A DNA stretch of 64,000 nt from JAWLAT01 sp041395325 (GTDB taxonomy: Bacteria > Pseudomonadota > Gammaproteobacteria > Xanthomonadales > SZUA-5), in assembly GCA_041395325.1 (NCBI GenBank), contig JAWLAT010000006.1, positions 154,971-218,970 of the forward strand, in the 5' to 3' direction. The notes under the pieces were generated by a model that was not told the origin of the DNA, did not search any database, and worked only from the letters and a program-made list of their open reading frames with translations. Below, piece by piece: positions 1 through 8,300 of this stretch. Position numbers and translations under genes: made by a program. How positions within the stretch are numbered: position 1 is the stretch's first letter; every line of letters begins with the position of its first letter.

Positions 1-633
1 GATCTGTCGCGGCGTGTTGTTCAGATGATCATCGCCGCGCACCACGTCGGTGATACGCATGTCCGAATCATCCACCACCACCGAAAAATTGTAGGTCGGC
101 GAATCGTCCGAACGCCAGATGATCAGGTCATCCAGCTCGGCATTGTCAAAGACGACACGACCGCGGACCCGGTCATTGACGACCACCTCGCCGCTGTCAG
201 GGTTGCGGAAGCGGATCACCGGCGTCACGCCAGCTGGCGGCGGCCCCTGACGATGGCGGCAACGGCCGTCATAGCGCGGCTTGTCGCCGCGGGCCTCGGC
301 CTCGGCCCGCATCTGTTCCAAGGTCTCGCGCGAGCAATAGCAGTGATAGGCCTTGCCTGCCGCCAACAGCCCCTGCGCCACTTCGCGATAGCGCTCGAAG
401 CGACGGGTCTGGAAGATCGGCGTCTCGTCGGATTCCAGTCCGAGCCAGCTGACCCCCTCGAAGATCGCCGCCACCGCTTCGGGCGTCGAGCGCGTCAGGT
501 CCGTGTCTTCGACCCGAACCAGATACTGCCCACCGCGATGCCGTGCCTCCAGCCAGTTGAACAGCGCCGTACGGGCGCCGCCCAGATGCAGAAAGCCCGT
601 CGGGCTGGGTGCGAAGCGAGTACGGACAGTCAT
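1..633 (-). CDS. gltX: Glutamyl-tRNA synthetase, N-terminal 211 residues (runs off window)
   Basis: Charges tRNA-Glu with glutamate in the cytoplasm. The gene reads leftward from an ATG at 633 and continues past base 1, so only the catalytic N-terminus is present. The class I signature [14 protein letters not shown] lies at residues 9-22, with HLGG in the role of HIGH. The zinc-site residues C98, C100, C125 and H127 (in HCYC and CRH) fall at the same numbers as in Escherichia coli GluRS. The KMSKS loop and the anticodon-binding domain would be outside the window. The start is well supported because the Rossmann fold begins only a few residues after it. No neighbour suggests an operon on the visible side. 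Confidence 0.97.
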   Translation of the reverse strand, partial: MTVRTRFAPSPTGFLHLGGARTALFNWLEARHRGGQYLVRVEDTDLTRSTPEAVAAIFEGVSWLGLESDETPIFQTRRFERYREVAQGLLAAGKAYHCYCSRETLEQMRAEAEARGDKPRYDGRCRHRQGPPPAGVTPVIRFRNPDSGEVVVNDRVRGRVVFDNAELDDLIIWRSDDSPTYNFSVVVDDSDMRITDVVRGDDHLNNTPRQI

Positions 634-768
634 GCGCGAGTTCCAGGGCAGCCAATGCCATCAAGGGGCGCGGACGATAACAAGGCGATGGGCAAGTCGC
701 CAGTTGAACGCGCGCACATGGGCGTGCCAGCTTGACCTGGCCGCGACTGCCGGCAACGGGCAGCCTGG

Positions 769-1194
769 CTACTCCACCGTGATCCGGATCACCTCGCTGA
801 CCACCGGCGGCTCGTGTGCCACATGCAGGTAGTCACCCAGCATCAACTGCAGCGAATGCTCGCCCGGCGCCAGTTCCAGCAGCACTTCGGTCTGGCCACC
901 ACCGAAATGCCGGTAATGCTCCGTGGCCGGCAGCGGCTGCGACAGATCCTCGGGCAGTTCGGCGTCCAGCAGCAGATGATGGTGGCCAGTCTTGGGCAGG
1001 TTGATGCCCGCCGGCGCTACGCCCATCCCGCTCAGCCCGAAGCGCAGCAGCACAGGGCTCTTGACCGTGGCACCGTCTTCCAGGCCGATGAAGTAGACCT
1101 TCGCACCATCCACCGAGGGTTGACGATCCAGGGCCTGAGCCGTCAAGGGCAGCAATCCGGCCAGCGCCAGTGACAACAGGGCTTTGCGTGACAT
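769..1194 (-). CDS. DUF4399 exported protein
   Basis: A 141-residue protein with a Sec signal peptide (MSRKALLS..., likely cleavage after AQA near residue 21). The rest is a small beta-rich domain with the TGHHHLLLD motif and a GEHSLQLMLGDY segment, which I recognise as DUF4399, a periplasmic family of unknown function. There are two in-frame ATGs at 1200 and 1194. A GGAGG at 1201-1205 touches the first but is six bases from the second, so 1194 is preferred. The His cluster could bind metal, but that is inference. The gene stands alone between gltX and a divergent gene. Confidence 0.8.
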   Translation of the reverse strand: MSRKALLSLALAGLLPLTAQALDRQPSVDGAKVYFIGLEDGATVKSPVLLRFGLSGMGVAPAGINLPKTGHHHLLLDAELPEDLSQPLPATEHYRHFGGGQTEVLLELAPGEHSLQLMLGDYLHVAHEPPVVSEVIRITVE

Positions 1195-1306
1195 GGGCAT
1201 CCTCCGTGGTGGCAAAGGGCACAGTATAGGTGCGATCGACGCAGACCCTGCTTGAGGCGCCGTTGCAGTCAGCCTACGCTGCCCTGCCCTGACCTGCGAA
1301 TCCCCC

Positions 1307-1903
1307 GTGCCTGCCTCGATAGATCTCGCCACGCTGCTGGTGCCTGACCTGACCGCGGCGCTCAACGCGTTGGGTCAAATCGGGCTGGCTTGCGGCAGCA
1401 TTCAGCGCTTGCCGCGCGACCTGGCGCTGGCACTGGGCCAAACCGCACTGATCGAGTCGCCCTGCGCCAGTGCCGGACACAGCCTTCGTCTGATCCAGGC
1501 TTCAATGCACGGTCCTGGCCCCTGGGGCTGGCTGGACCTGACAGCCCCTGCGATCTCGTCGACGGCGCCCGGCGGACTGCCATTGAGCCTGCGCCGCGGA
1601 TCGGTCGATCACATCGACCTTGTACAGTTGCACAGCAAATCGCCACGGCGCAGTGCGGGCTTTTACGAGGGGCTTGGGCTGCGACTGCTCGACGAATGCG
1701 ATGGTGAGTCCAACGCAGCGACGCTGGCACTGCCAGGCGGGCAGCGTCTGCGGATCACCCCGCCATCCGCAACGCCGTCAGTCAGTCCCGCCATATGCCT
1801 GTCGATTCGTCTGAGCCGCCAGTCGGAAGCGGCTGAATCGCGGCTGATGAGCGCGGCTCGCGTGCTGGCAGGACCCGGGGGCGAATGTATCGAACTGCTA
1901 TGA
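1307..1903 (+). CDS. VOC/glyoxalase-like protein
   Basis: A 198-residue soluble protein that starts with GTG. It looks like two tandem vicinal-oxygen-chelate half-domains. One is near residues 1-95 ([17 protein letters not shown]). The second is near 100-198, with [30 protein letters not shown] and a C-terminal [10 protein letters not shown] that resembles the DPDGNRIEL ending of glyoxalase-fold proteins. Identity is weak, the metal ligands are not clearly conserved, and no substrate can be suggested. The start is uncertain because there is no strong ribosome site. The next gene (cyclophilin) begins 49 bases after its stop. Confidence 0.6.
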   Translation: MPASIDLATLLVPDLTAALNALGQIGLACGSIQRLPRDLALALGQTALIESPCASAGHSLRLIQASMHGPGPWGWLDLTAPAISSTAPGGLPLSLRRGSVDHIDLVQLHSKSPRRSAGFYEGLGLRLLDECDGESNAATLALPGGQRLRITPPSATPSVSPAICLSIRLSRQSEAAESRLMSAARVLAGPGGECIELL

Positions 1904-1952
1904 TCGCCGCCCCGGCTGCGATGCAGCATCCCATGTTCAGGAGACTGATCCC

Positions 1953-2537
1953 GTGATTCGCGCTTGCCTGTTCCTTGCCTCCGTCCTCGTCAGCGCCAGC
2001 GCCCTGGCGCAGGCTCCGGCCGACAAGGCCAATCCCCGGGTCGAGATCTACACCAGCGAAGGCAACATCGTTGCCGAACTGTACGCCGACAAGGCGCCGA
2101 AGTCGGTCGAGAACTTCCTCGCCTACGTCAAATCCGGCCAGTACAACGGCACCATCTTTCATCGCGTCATCGATGGCTTCATGGTTCAGGGCGGCGGCTA
2201 CTCGGCCGATCTGCAGCTCAAGCCCACCCGTGATGCGATCCAGAATGAAGCCGACAACGGTCTGAAGAACAGCCGCTACACGCTGGCCATGGCCCGCACC
2301 GGCGACCCGCATTCGGCCACCTCGCAGTTCTTCATCAACGTGGCCGACAACGCCTTCCTTGATCACAAGAGCCCGGCCACCGGCCAGACCTGGGGCTATG
2401 CAGTCTTCGGCAAGGTGGTCGAAGGGACCGAAGTGGTCGACAAGATCAAGGCCATCCCGACCTCGGCACGCTCGCCGCTGTTCCAGAACCTGCCGAGCAA
2501 GCCGGTCCTGATCCAGAAGGTTGAGGTGCTGCCCTGA
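1953..2537 (+). CDS. ppiA: Periplasmic cyclophilin-type peptidyl-prolyl isomerase
   Basis: Catalyses cis-trans isomerisation of Xaa-Pro bonds, assisting folding of exported proteins. It has 194 residues with a signal peptide cleaved after ALA at residue 19. Cyclophilin core motifs are present: [17 protein letters not shown] (catalytic Arg in FHRV), [20 protein letters not shown] and [14 protein letters not shown]. The start is GTG at 1953 with CAGGAGA at 1938-1944. Its stop TGA (2535-2537) overlaps the putative CTG start of lpxH, as in other gammaproteobacteria where a cyclophilin gene precedes lpxH. The signal peptide argues for PpiA rather than cytoplasmic PpiB. Confidence 0.92.
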   Translation: MIRACLFLASVLVSASALAQAPADKANPRVEIYTSEGNIVAELYADKAPKSVENFLAYVKSGQYNGTIFHRVIDGFMVQGGGYSADLQLKPTRDAIQNEADNGLKNSRYTLAMARTGDPHSATSQFFINVADNAFLDHKSPATGQTWGYAVFGKVVEGTEVVDKIKAIPTSARSPLFQNLPSKPVLIQKVEVLP

Positions 2538-3310
2538 CCCAGGGCCACGCTGCCGGGGCCGGCAACGGCCCCTGCCAGCTGTACATCTCGGACCTGCACC
2601 TGGATGACGCTGCCGGTCTGGCGCTGCTGCGCGACTGGCTGAGCATCTGGGCCAGTCGCGCCCAGTCGCTGACCATCCTCGGCGACCTGTTCGAGGCCTG
2701 GATCGGCGACGACGATGATTCTCCGCTGGCCCGGGACGTGGCAGCGTTGCTGAGACAAACCAGCGACGCGGGTTGCGAGTTGGCCTTCCTGCCGGGCAAT
2801 CGCGACTTTCTGATCGGTGAGGCCTGGTTGAACCGCTGCGGCGCTCGGCTGCTGCAGGAACCGGTCCAACTGGACAGTTTTGGCCACCGAACGGTGTTGC
2901 TGCACGGTGATGCCGAGTGCATCGCCGACACCGACTATCAGCGTTTTCGCCAGCAAGTTCGTTCCGACGCCTGGCGCACGGCCTTTCTGAGCCAGGATCT
3001 GGCCGCCCGGCGCCAGTTTGCTGCCCACGCCCGGGCACAGAGCCAGGCGCACACGCGCGCCGCATCGGCCTATCTGATGGATGCCGATGCCGGCGAGTTG
3101 CAGCAGCGGATCGACGATGCCGCGGCCGAGTTGCTGATCCACGGACACACCCACCGCCCGGCGTTGCACTTGCTCCATGGTGCTCATGGCACCGCGATTC
3201 GCGCCGTCCTGGGTGCCTGGCATCGCCAACCCAGCTGGTTGGTCGTGGACCCCCAGGCCGTCCATTTGCACGCCGAAGGTCGCGTGCTGAGTGCTGGCTG
3301 GGGCAGCTGA
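2534..3310 (+). CDS. lpxH: UDP-2,3-diacylglucosamine diphosphatase, apparent CTG start
   Basis: Hydrolyses UDP-2,3-diacylglucosamine to lipid X in lipid A synthesis, at the inner face of the inner membrane. All metallophosphatase ligands are visible: SDLH (D20, H22), GDLFE (D51), PGNRDF, LHGD and HGHTHRP. About 258 residues, normal for the family. There is no ATG, GTG or TTG in frame between the upstream stop at 2522-2524 and GTG 2738, and starting at 2738 would delete the first ligands. The only sensible start is CTG at 2534, which overlaps the ppiA stop (CTGA) and has GAGGTG at 2523-2528. Translation is probably coupled to ppiA. Confidence 0.93.
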   Translation: MTQGHAAGAGNGPCQLYISDLHLDDAAGLALLRDWLSIWASRAQSLTILGDLFEAWIGDDDDSPLARDVAALLRQTSDAGCELAFLPGNRDFLIGEAWLNRCGARLLQEPVQLDSFGHRTVLLHGDAECIADTDYQRFRQQVRSDAWRTAFLSQDLAARRQFAAHARAQSQAHTRAASAYLMDADAGELQQRIDDAAAELLIHGHTHRPALHLLHGAHGTAIRAVLGAWHRQPSWLVVDPQAVHLHAEGRVLSAGWGS

Positions 3311-3412
3311 TCACGACGCTGGCAATACGCTGCGGCGAGCAGAATAAAATGAGTTTTTCGACCGCGGCCGATCGACGCCGCGCGTCCACCGTGACCGCAA
3401 GAGGATGTACCG

Positions 3413-4576
3413 ATGGATTTCAAGTTCAGTGACGAGCAGCTGATGCTGCAGGACGTGGCCCGCAAGTTTGCCCGCGAGGAGATCGCGCCGATCGCGGCGG
3501 ACTTCGACGCCAGCGGCCAGTTTCCGATGGAAACCATCCGCAAGATGGGTGAGCTCGGCCTGATGGGCATTGAAGTTCCCGGCGAATACGGCGGCGCCGG
3601 TCTGGATGCGGTCAGCTATGCGCTGGCCATGATCGAGATCTGCGCGGTCGATGCCGCCCACGGTACGATCATGTCGGTCAACAACACGCTGTATTGCAAC
3701 GGCATTCTCAAGTACGGCACCGAAGCACAGAAGCACGCCTATGTCGGTCCGGTCGCACGCGGCGAAGCCATCGGCGCCTATGCGCTGACCGAACCGCAGT
3801 CCGGTTCGGACGCCTCCGCCATGCGCATTCGCGCGGTGCGCAGCGCCGACGGCAGCCACTTCGTCATCAACGGCAAGAAGAGCTGGATCACCTCAGGCCC
3901 GGTCGCCGACTACATCGTGCTGTTCGCGGTGACCGATCCGGCCGCCGGCAGCAAGGGCATCAGCGCCTTCATCATCGAGACGGACAAGCCCGGCTTTCAT
4001 CGCGGCAAGACCGAACCCAAGATGGGCATTCGCGCCTCAGCCACCTGCGAGATCGAATTCACCGACTATGTCTGCCCGGCTGAAAACATGCTGGGCAGTG
4101 AAGGCAAGGGGTTTGGCATCGCGATGGGTGTGCTCGATGCCGGCCGTATCGGCATTGCCGCGCAGGCCGTCGGCCTAGCCCGCGCCGCCTACGACGCGGC
4201 GATTGAGTACGCGCGTGAGCGCAAGGCCTTCGGGCAGTCGATTGGCAGTTTCCAGATGACCCAGGTGAAGATCGCCGACATGAAGGCCCGCCTGGATGCG
4301 GCCTGGCTGCTGACCCTGCGCGCGGCGTGGAAGAAGCAGGACTCGCTGAGCAGTGGTGAGCGATTCACCACCGAGGCCAGCTTGGCCAAGCTCTATGCCT
4401 CCGAGGCAGCCATGTTCATCACCCATGCGGCGGTGCAGATCCACGGCGGCATGGGCTACAGCAAGGAAATGCCGGTGGAGCGCTACTTCCGCGATGCCAA
4501 GATCACCGAGATCTATGAAGGCACCAGCGAGATTCAGCGGATGGTGATTGCCCGCAATGAAACCGGCCTGAGATAG
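3413..4576 (+). CDS. Acyl-CoA dehydrogenase, short/branched-chain type
   Basis: FAD-dependent alpha,beta-desaturation of an acyl-CoA, passing electrons to ETF. 387 residues, the usual length of the short-chain family. Motifs include YALTEPQSGSDASAMR (flavin/substrate loop), SWITSGPVADYIVLF, IQIHGGMGYSKE-type (VQIHGGMGYSKEMPVERY) and the catalytic loop IYEGTSEIQRM, where E369 is the likely base as in butyryl-CoA dehydrogenases. ATG at 3413 is preceded by AAGAGG at 3399-3404. Substrate (butyryl, isobutyryl or 2-methylbutyryl) cannot be fixed from sequence. No ETF or hydratase gene is adjacent. Confidence 0.93.
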   Translation: MDFKFSDEQLMLQDVARKFAREEIAPIAADFDASGQFPMETIRKMGELGLMGIEVPGEYGGAGLDAVSYALAMIEICAVDAAHGTIMSVNNTLYCNGILKYGTEAQKHAYVGPVARGEAIGAYALTEPQSGSDASAMRIRAVRSADGSHFVINGKKSWITSGPVADYIVLFAVTDPAAGSKGISAFIIETDKPGFHRGKTEPKMGIRASATCEIEFTDYVCPAENMLGSEGKGFGIAMGVLDAGRIGIAAQAVGLARAAYDAAIEYARERKAFGQSIGSFQMTQVKIADMKARLDAAWLLTLRAAWKKQDSLSSGERFTTEASLAKLYASEAAMFITHAAVQIHGGMGYSKEMPVERYFRDAKITEIYEGTSEIQRMVIARNETGLR

Positions 4577-4583
4577 GCTCGCT

Positions 4584-5174
4584 TCAGTTCGCCGCCGGGG
4601 GCTCGGTGCTCCCGGCCATTTCGCGCTGCAGCCAGGCTCGTGCCAGCCGCAGCTCGCGATGAACGGTCGCTTCGGAGATGGACACAGCCTCGGCCATCTC
4701 CGGATAGCTCATGCCGGCAAACAGCTGGCACTCCAGCAACTGGGCGCGGCGCCCGTCCAGCTTCTGCAAGCGTTCCAGGGCCTGATCCAGCGCCAGCACG
4801 TCCAGATCGGGCCCCTGCGTGACCGACACGCCTTCGTCCAGCGTGATCTGCTGCTTCGGCCCACCCCGCTTGACCCGCTCATGTCCGCGTGCGTGGTCAA
4901 TCAGGATTCGCCGCATGATGCGCGCGCACAGGGCCAGGAAATGGCTGCGTGAGGCAATGCGCAGGTCACTGTCAGCCAGTTTCAGATAGGCCTCGTGCAC
5001 CAGCGACGTGGTCTGCAGGGTGTGGTTGGCACGCTCGCCGCGCATGGCCCGCTGCGCCAGACGATGCAACTCGGGATAAAGCCAGGTGGTCAGGCGCGCC
5101 AATTCCTCATCGGGTACTGCGGCAATGGACCCCAGGGTAGCGGCGATGTCCGGTGGCGTCGTGGCGGAGGTCAT
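4584..5174 (-). CDS. ECF sigma factor, Sig-70_X6 / TIGR02999-like
   Basis: A 196-residue alternative sigma factor that would direct RNA polymerase to a small regulon. Region 2 contains HTLQTTSLVHEAYLKL and SHFLALCARIMRRILIDHAR, a hallmark of this ECF subgroup. Region 4 has LLECQLFAGMSYPEMAEAV and SISEATVHRELRLARAWL, a helix-turn-helix. The frame is open to 5270, but ATG 5174 (MTSATTPPDI) gives a length closer to the family. The ribosome site is weak. Members often sit beside a Ser/Thr kinase; none is here and no anti-sigma gene is adjacent, so its control is unknown. Confidence 0.85.
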   Translation of the reverse strand: MTSATTPPDIAATLGSIAAVPDEELARLTTWLYPELHRLAQRAMRGERANHTLQTTSLVHEAYLKLADSDLRIASRSHFLALCARIMRRILIDHARGHERVKRGGPKQQITLDEGVSVTQGPDLDVLALDQALERLQKLDGRRAQLLECQLFAGMSYPEMAEAVSISEATVHRELRLARAWLQREMAGSTEPPAAN

Positions 5175-5394
5175 CGGCGTCCGACTCGGCTTGAAGAGCA
5201 CCCAACGCAGTCTAGCTGGATTTCTCGCGCTGTCATCGACGGCTACCGTGGACCTCGCGCCGGGCTTCAACTGAAGGACTTAACGAAGTCATAACGTTTG
5301 CTGAATCAACCGAGGGCGAATCACCGTCGTGGCTCTCGGAAATGCGGCCGCACGACGGTACCCTTTGCGTCCCCGACCTCCACTGGAATCAGCC

Positions 5395-8300
5395 ATGGCG
5401 CAGGCGCGCGACGCGTCGGCTTCCGCACATCTGGAAGCCATCCTTGCCGAACTCAAATCACTTTGCAGCGGCCCCAAGCTGCGTGAAGCCGAGAGCTTTG
5501 CCCGCTTGTTGCTCGGGCGGCTGCCGGATGAGGAACTGGATGGTCAGACTGCCGCCGACTGGGCCGGTCTGTGCGTACACCTGCTGCGGCTGTTCCGCGA
5601 CCGCCCTCGTGGTCAGTCTCTGGTACGCGTCTACAACCCCAGCCATGACGAACACGGCTATGAATGTGCCCACACCGTCATTGAGATTCTCAACGATGAC
5701 ATGCCCTTCCTGGTCGACACGGTGGCCATGGTGGTTGCGCAGCACGGCGGCCTGGTCCACCTGACGCTGCACCCGGTCGTGCCCGTGGCCCGTGATCCGG
5801 GCGGCCATGTGCTGAGTTTCGGTGGCAACGAAGCCGGCCGTGAATCGGTGATTCATCTGCAGATCGAACGCCAGGCCGAACCCGAGGTTCTGCAGGCTCT
5901 GCAGGATGGTGTCAACGGCGCCCTGCGCGACGTCAAATCCTGTGTCGCAGACTTCGTCCCGATGCGCGACCGGCTCATGGGCATCGCAGCCGAGCTGAGC
6001 CAACGCGAACTGCCGCACGACCGCGCCTACGTCGAGGAATGCGTCGCCTTTCTGCGCTGGATCGCCGACAACCATTTCACCTTCCTCGGCTATCGCGAAT
6101 ACCACACCGAGAACGACACCGAAACGCCAACCCTGCGCGCGGTGCAGGGCAGTGGTCTGGGAATCCTGCGCACCGATGAGTCCAAATTGCCGGCGCGCGC
6201 GCTGTCCTCGCTGGCCGCTCGCGAACTGGAGCCCGATGCCCTGCCCGACCTGGTAATCCTCTCGCGCACCAACGCGCGCAGCTCGGTGCATCGGCCGGGC
6301 TACATGGACTACATCGGCATCATCGCCTTTGATGCCGACGGCAAGCCGGTCGGCGAACAGCGCTTCCTCGGCCTGTACACCTCCAACGCCTATACCTTCC
6401 ACATCCTCGACCTGCCCCTGGTGCGGCGCAAGACTGAAGCCGTGCTCGCGCGTTCAGGCTTGTCGCGCTCTGGCCACGGTGGCAAGGCGCTGCTGCACAT
6501 TCTGGAAACCTTGCCGCGCGATGAGCTGTTTCAGGCCACGGCCGAAGAACTGCACGCCACCGCCGTTGGCATCTTCCACCTGCAGGAACGGCAGCGGACC
6601 CGGTTGTTCATCCGCCGCGATCGCTATGGTCGCTTCCTGTCCTGCCTGGTCTTCGTCCCGCGCGACCGGATGACCCAGGACAACCGCCAGCGCATTGAGG
6701 CCTTGCTCAAGCGCAGCTTCCAGGGCGAGCGGGCCGATTCACAGATCCTGGTGGGTGAGTCGATGCTGGCCCGGCTGCATGTGGTGATCCGGCCGAAGTC
6801 GCCGGAGCAGCCCAAGGTCGAGGTGCGCGAACTGGAGGCCAAGATCGCGCAGATCGTGCGCAACTGGCAGGACGAGTTGCGCGACATCCTGGTCCAGCGC
6901 CACGGCGAGGCGAAGGGTCTGAAGCTGGCCAATCGATTCGGCAAAGCCCTGCCCGGCGGCTACATCGAGGAAGTCACGCCGCAGATCGCCGCCCAGGACG
7001 TCGAAGCCGCCGCCAGTCTGCGTGATCACGACGACATTCGACTGAGCCTTTATCGGCCACGCCGGAAGACCGACACGCTGCGCTTCAAGCTGTTCAAGTT
7101 CGGCGGCACGATTGCGCTGTCCGACGCGCTGCCGATGCTCGAGAACATGGGCTTTCGCGCGCTGTCCGAGCACCCCTATGCGATGTCACTGGGCAGTTTG
7201 ACAATCTGGATCCAGGACTTCGACATCGAACCCCTGGATGGTCTGACCCTGGACATGGAGAGTGCCCGCGAGCCGGTGCAGCAGGCCTTCGAACAGATCT
7301 GGCGCGGCCGTGCCGAGAATGATCCGCTCAATCGATTGATCATCGCCGCCCGGCTGGACTGGCGTCAGGTCACGGTGCTGCGCGGCTATCTGCGCTGCCT
7401 GCTGCAGACTGACTTCACCTACTCCCAGGCCTACATGGAGCGCACACTGTGCGCACATCCGCTGGTCTCTCGCTTGCTCGTAGACCTGTTTGAAGCGCGC
7501 TTCGATCCGGACCGGGAAGACAATGCCGCCAACGAGTCTCAGCGCAAGCGCTTCCAGCGCGATCTGGAAGCCCTGCTGACGGGTGATCCGGAAGGCCCGG
7601 CGCTGGCCGAACGCTGGTCGGCACTGCGCAGCGAGGATCGCGACAGTCAGATCCGCGAACTCAATGGCGTGCTGCGCGAGGAGCTTGAGCGCGTCGCCAG
7701 TCTGGATGAGGACCGCATCCTGCGTGCCTTCCGACAGATCATCATGGCCACTCTGCGGACCAACTACTTCCAGCTCGAGGACGGCCGATCCAAGGACTAT
7801 GTGGCCTACAAGCTGGACTGCGCCCTGGTCCCCAACCTGCCCAAGCCGCTGCCCTATCGCGAAATCTTCGTTTATTCGCCCAGGGTGGAAGGCGTCCATC
7901 TGCGCGGTGGGCCGGTGGCCCGTGGCGGCCTGCGCTGGTCGGATCGTCGCGAAGACTTCCGCACCGAGGTTCTGGGCCTGATGAAGGCGCAGATGGTCAA
8001 GAACACGGTCATCGTGCCGGTCGGCGCCAAGGGCGGCTTCGTCGTCAAGCAGCCGCCCGCCAGCCAGGATCGCGAAGCCTTCATGGCCGAAGGTGTGGCC
8101 TGTTACCGCATCTTCATCAACGGCCTGCTTGATGTGACCGACAACCTGGATGGCGGCCGCATCGTGCCGCCATCGCGTGTGGTGCGGCACGATCCGGACG
8201 ACTCCTATCTGGTGGTCGCGGCGGACAAGGGCACGGCCACCTTCTCGGACATCGCCAATGCGATCTCGGGCGAGCACGGCTTCTGGATGGGCGATGCCTT

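Noticed and set aside
1782..3389. Long minus-strand open frame of 535 codons opposite ppiA and lpxH
   Set aside because: Arg/Gly/Pro-rich shadow of GC-rich codons. The plus strand carries the cyclophilin and LpxH motifs.
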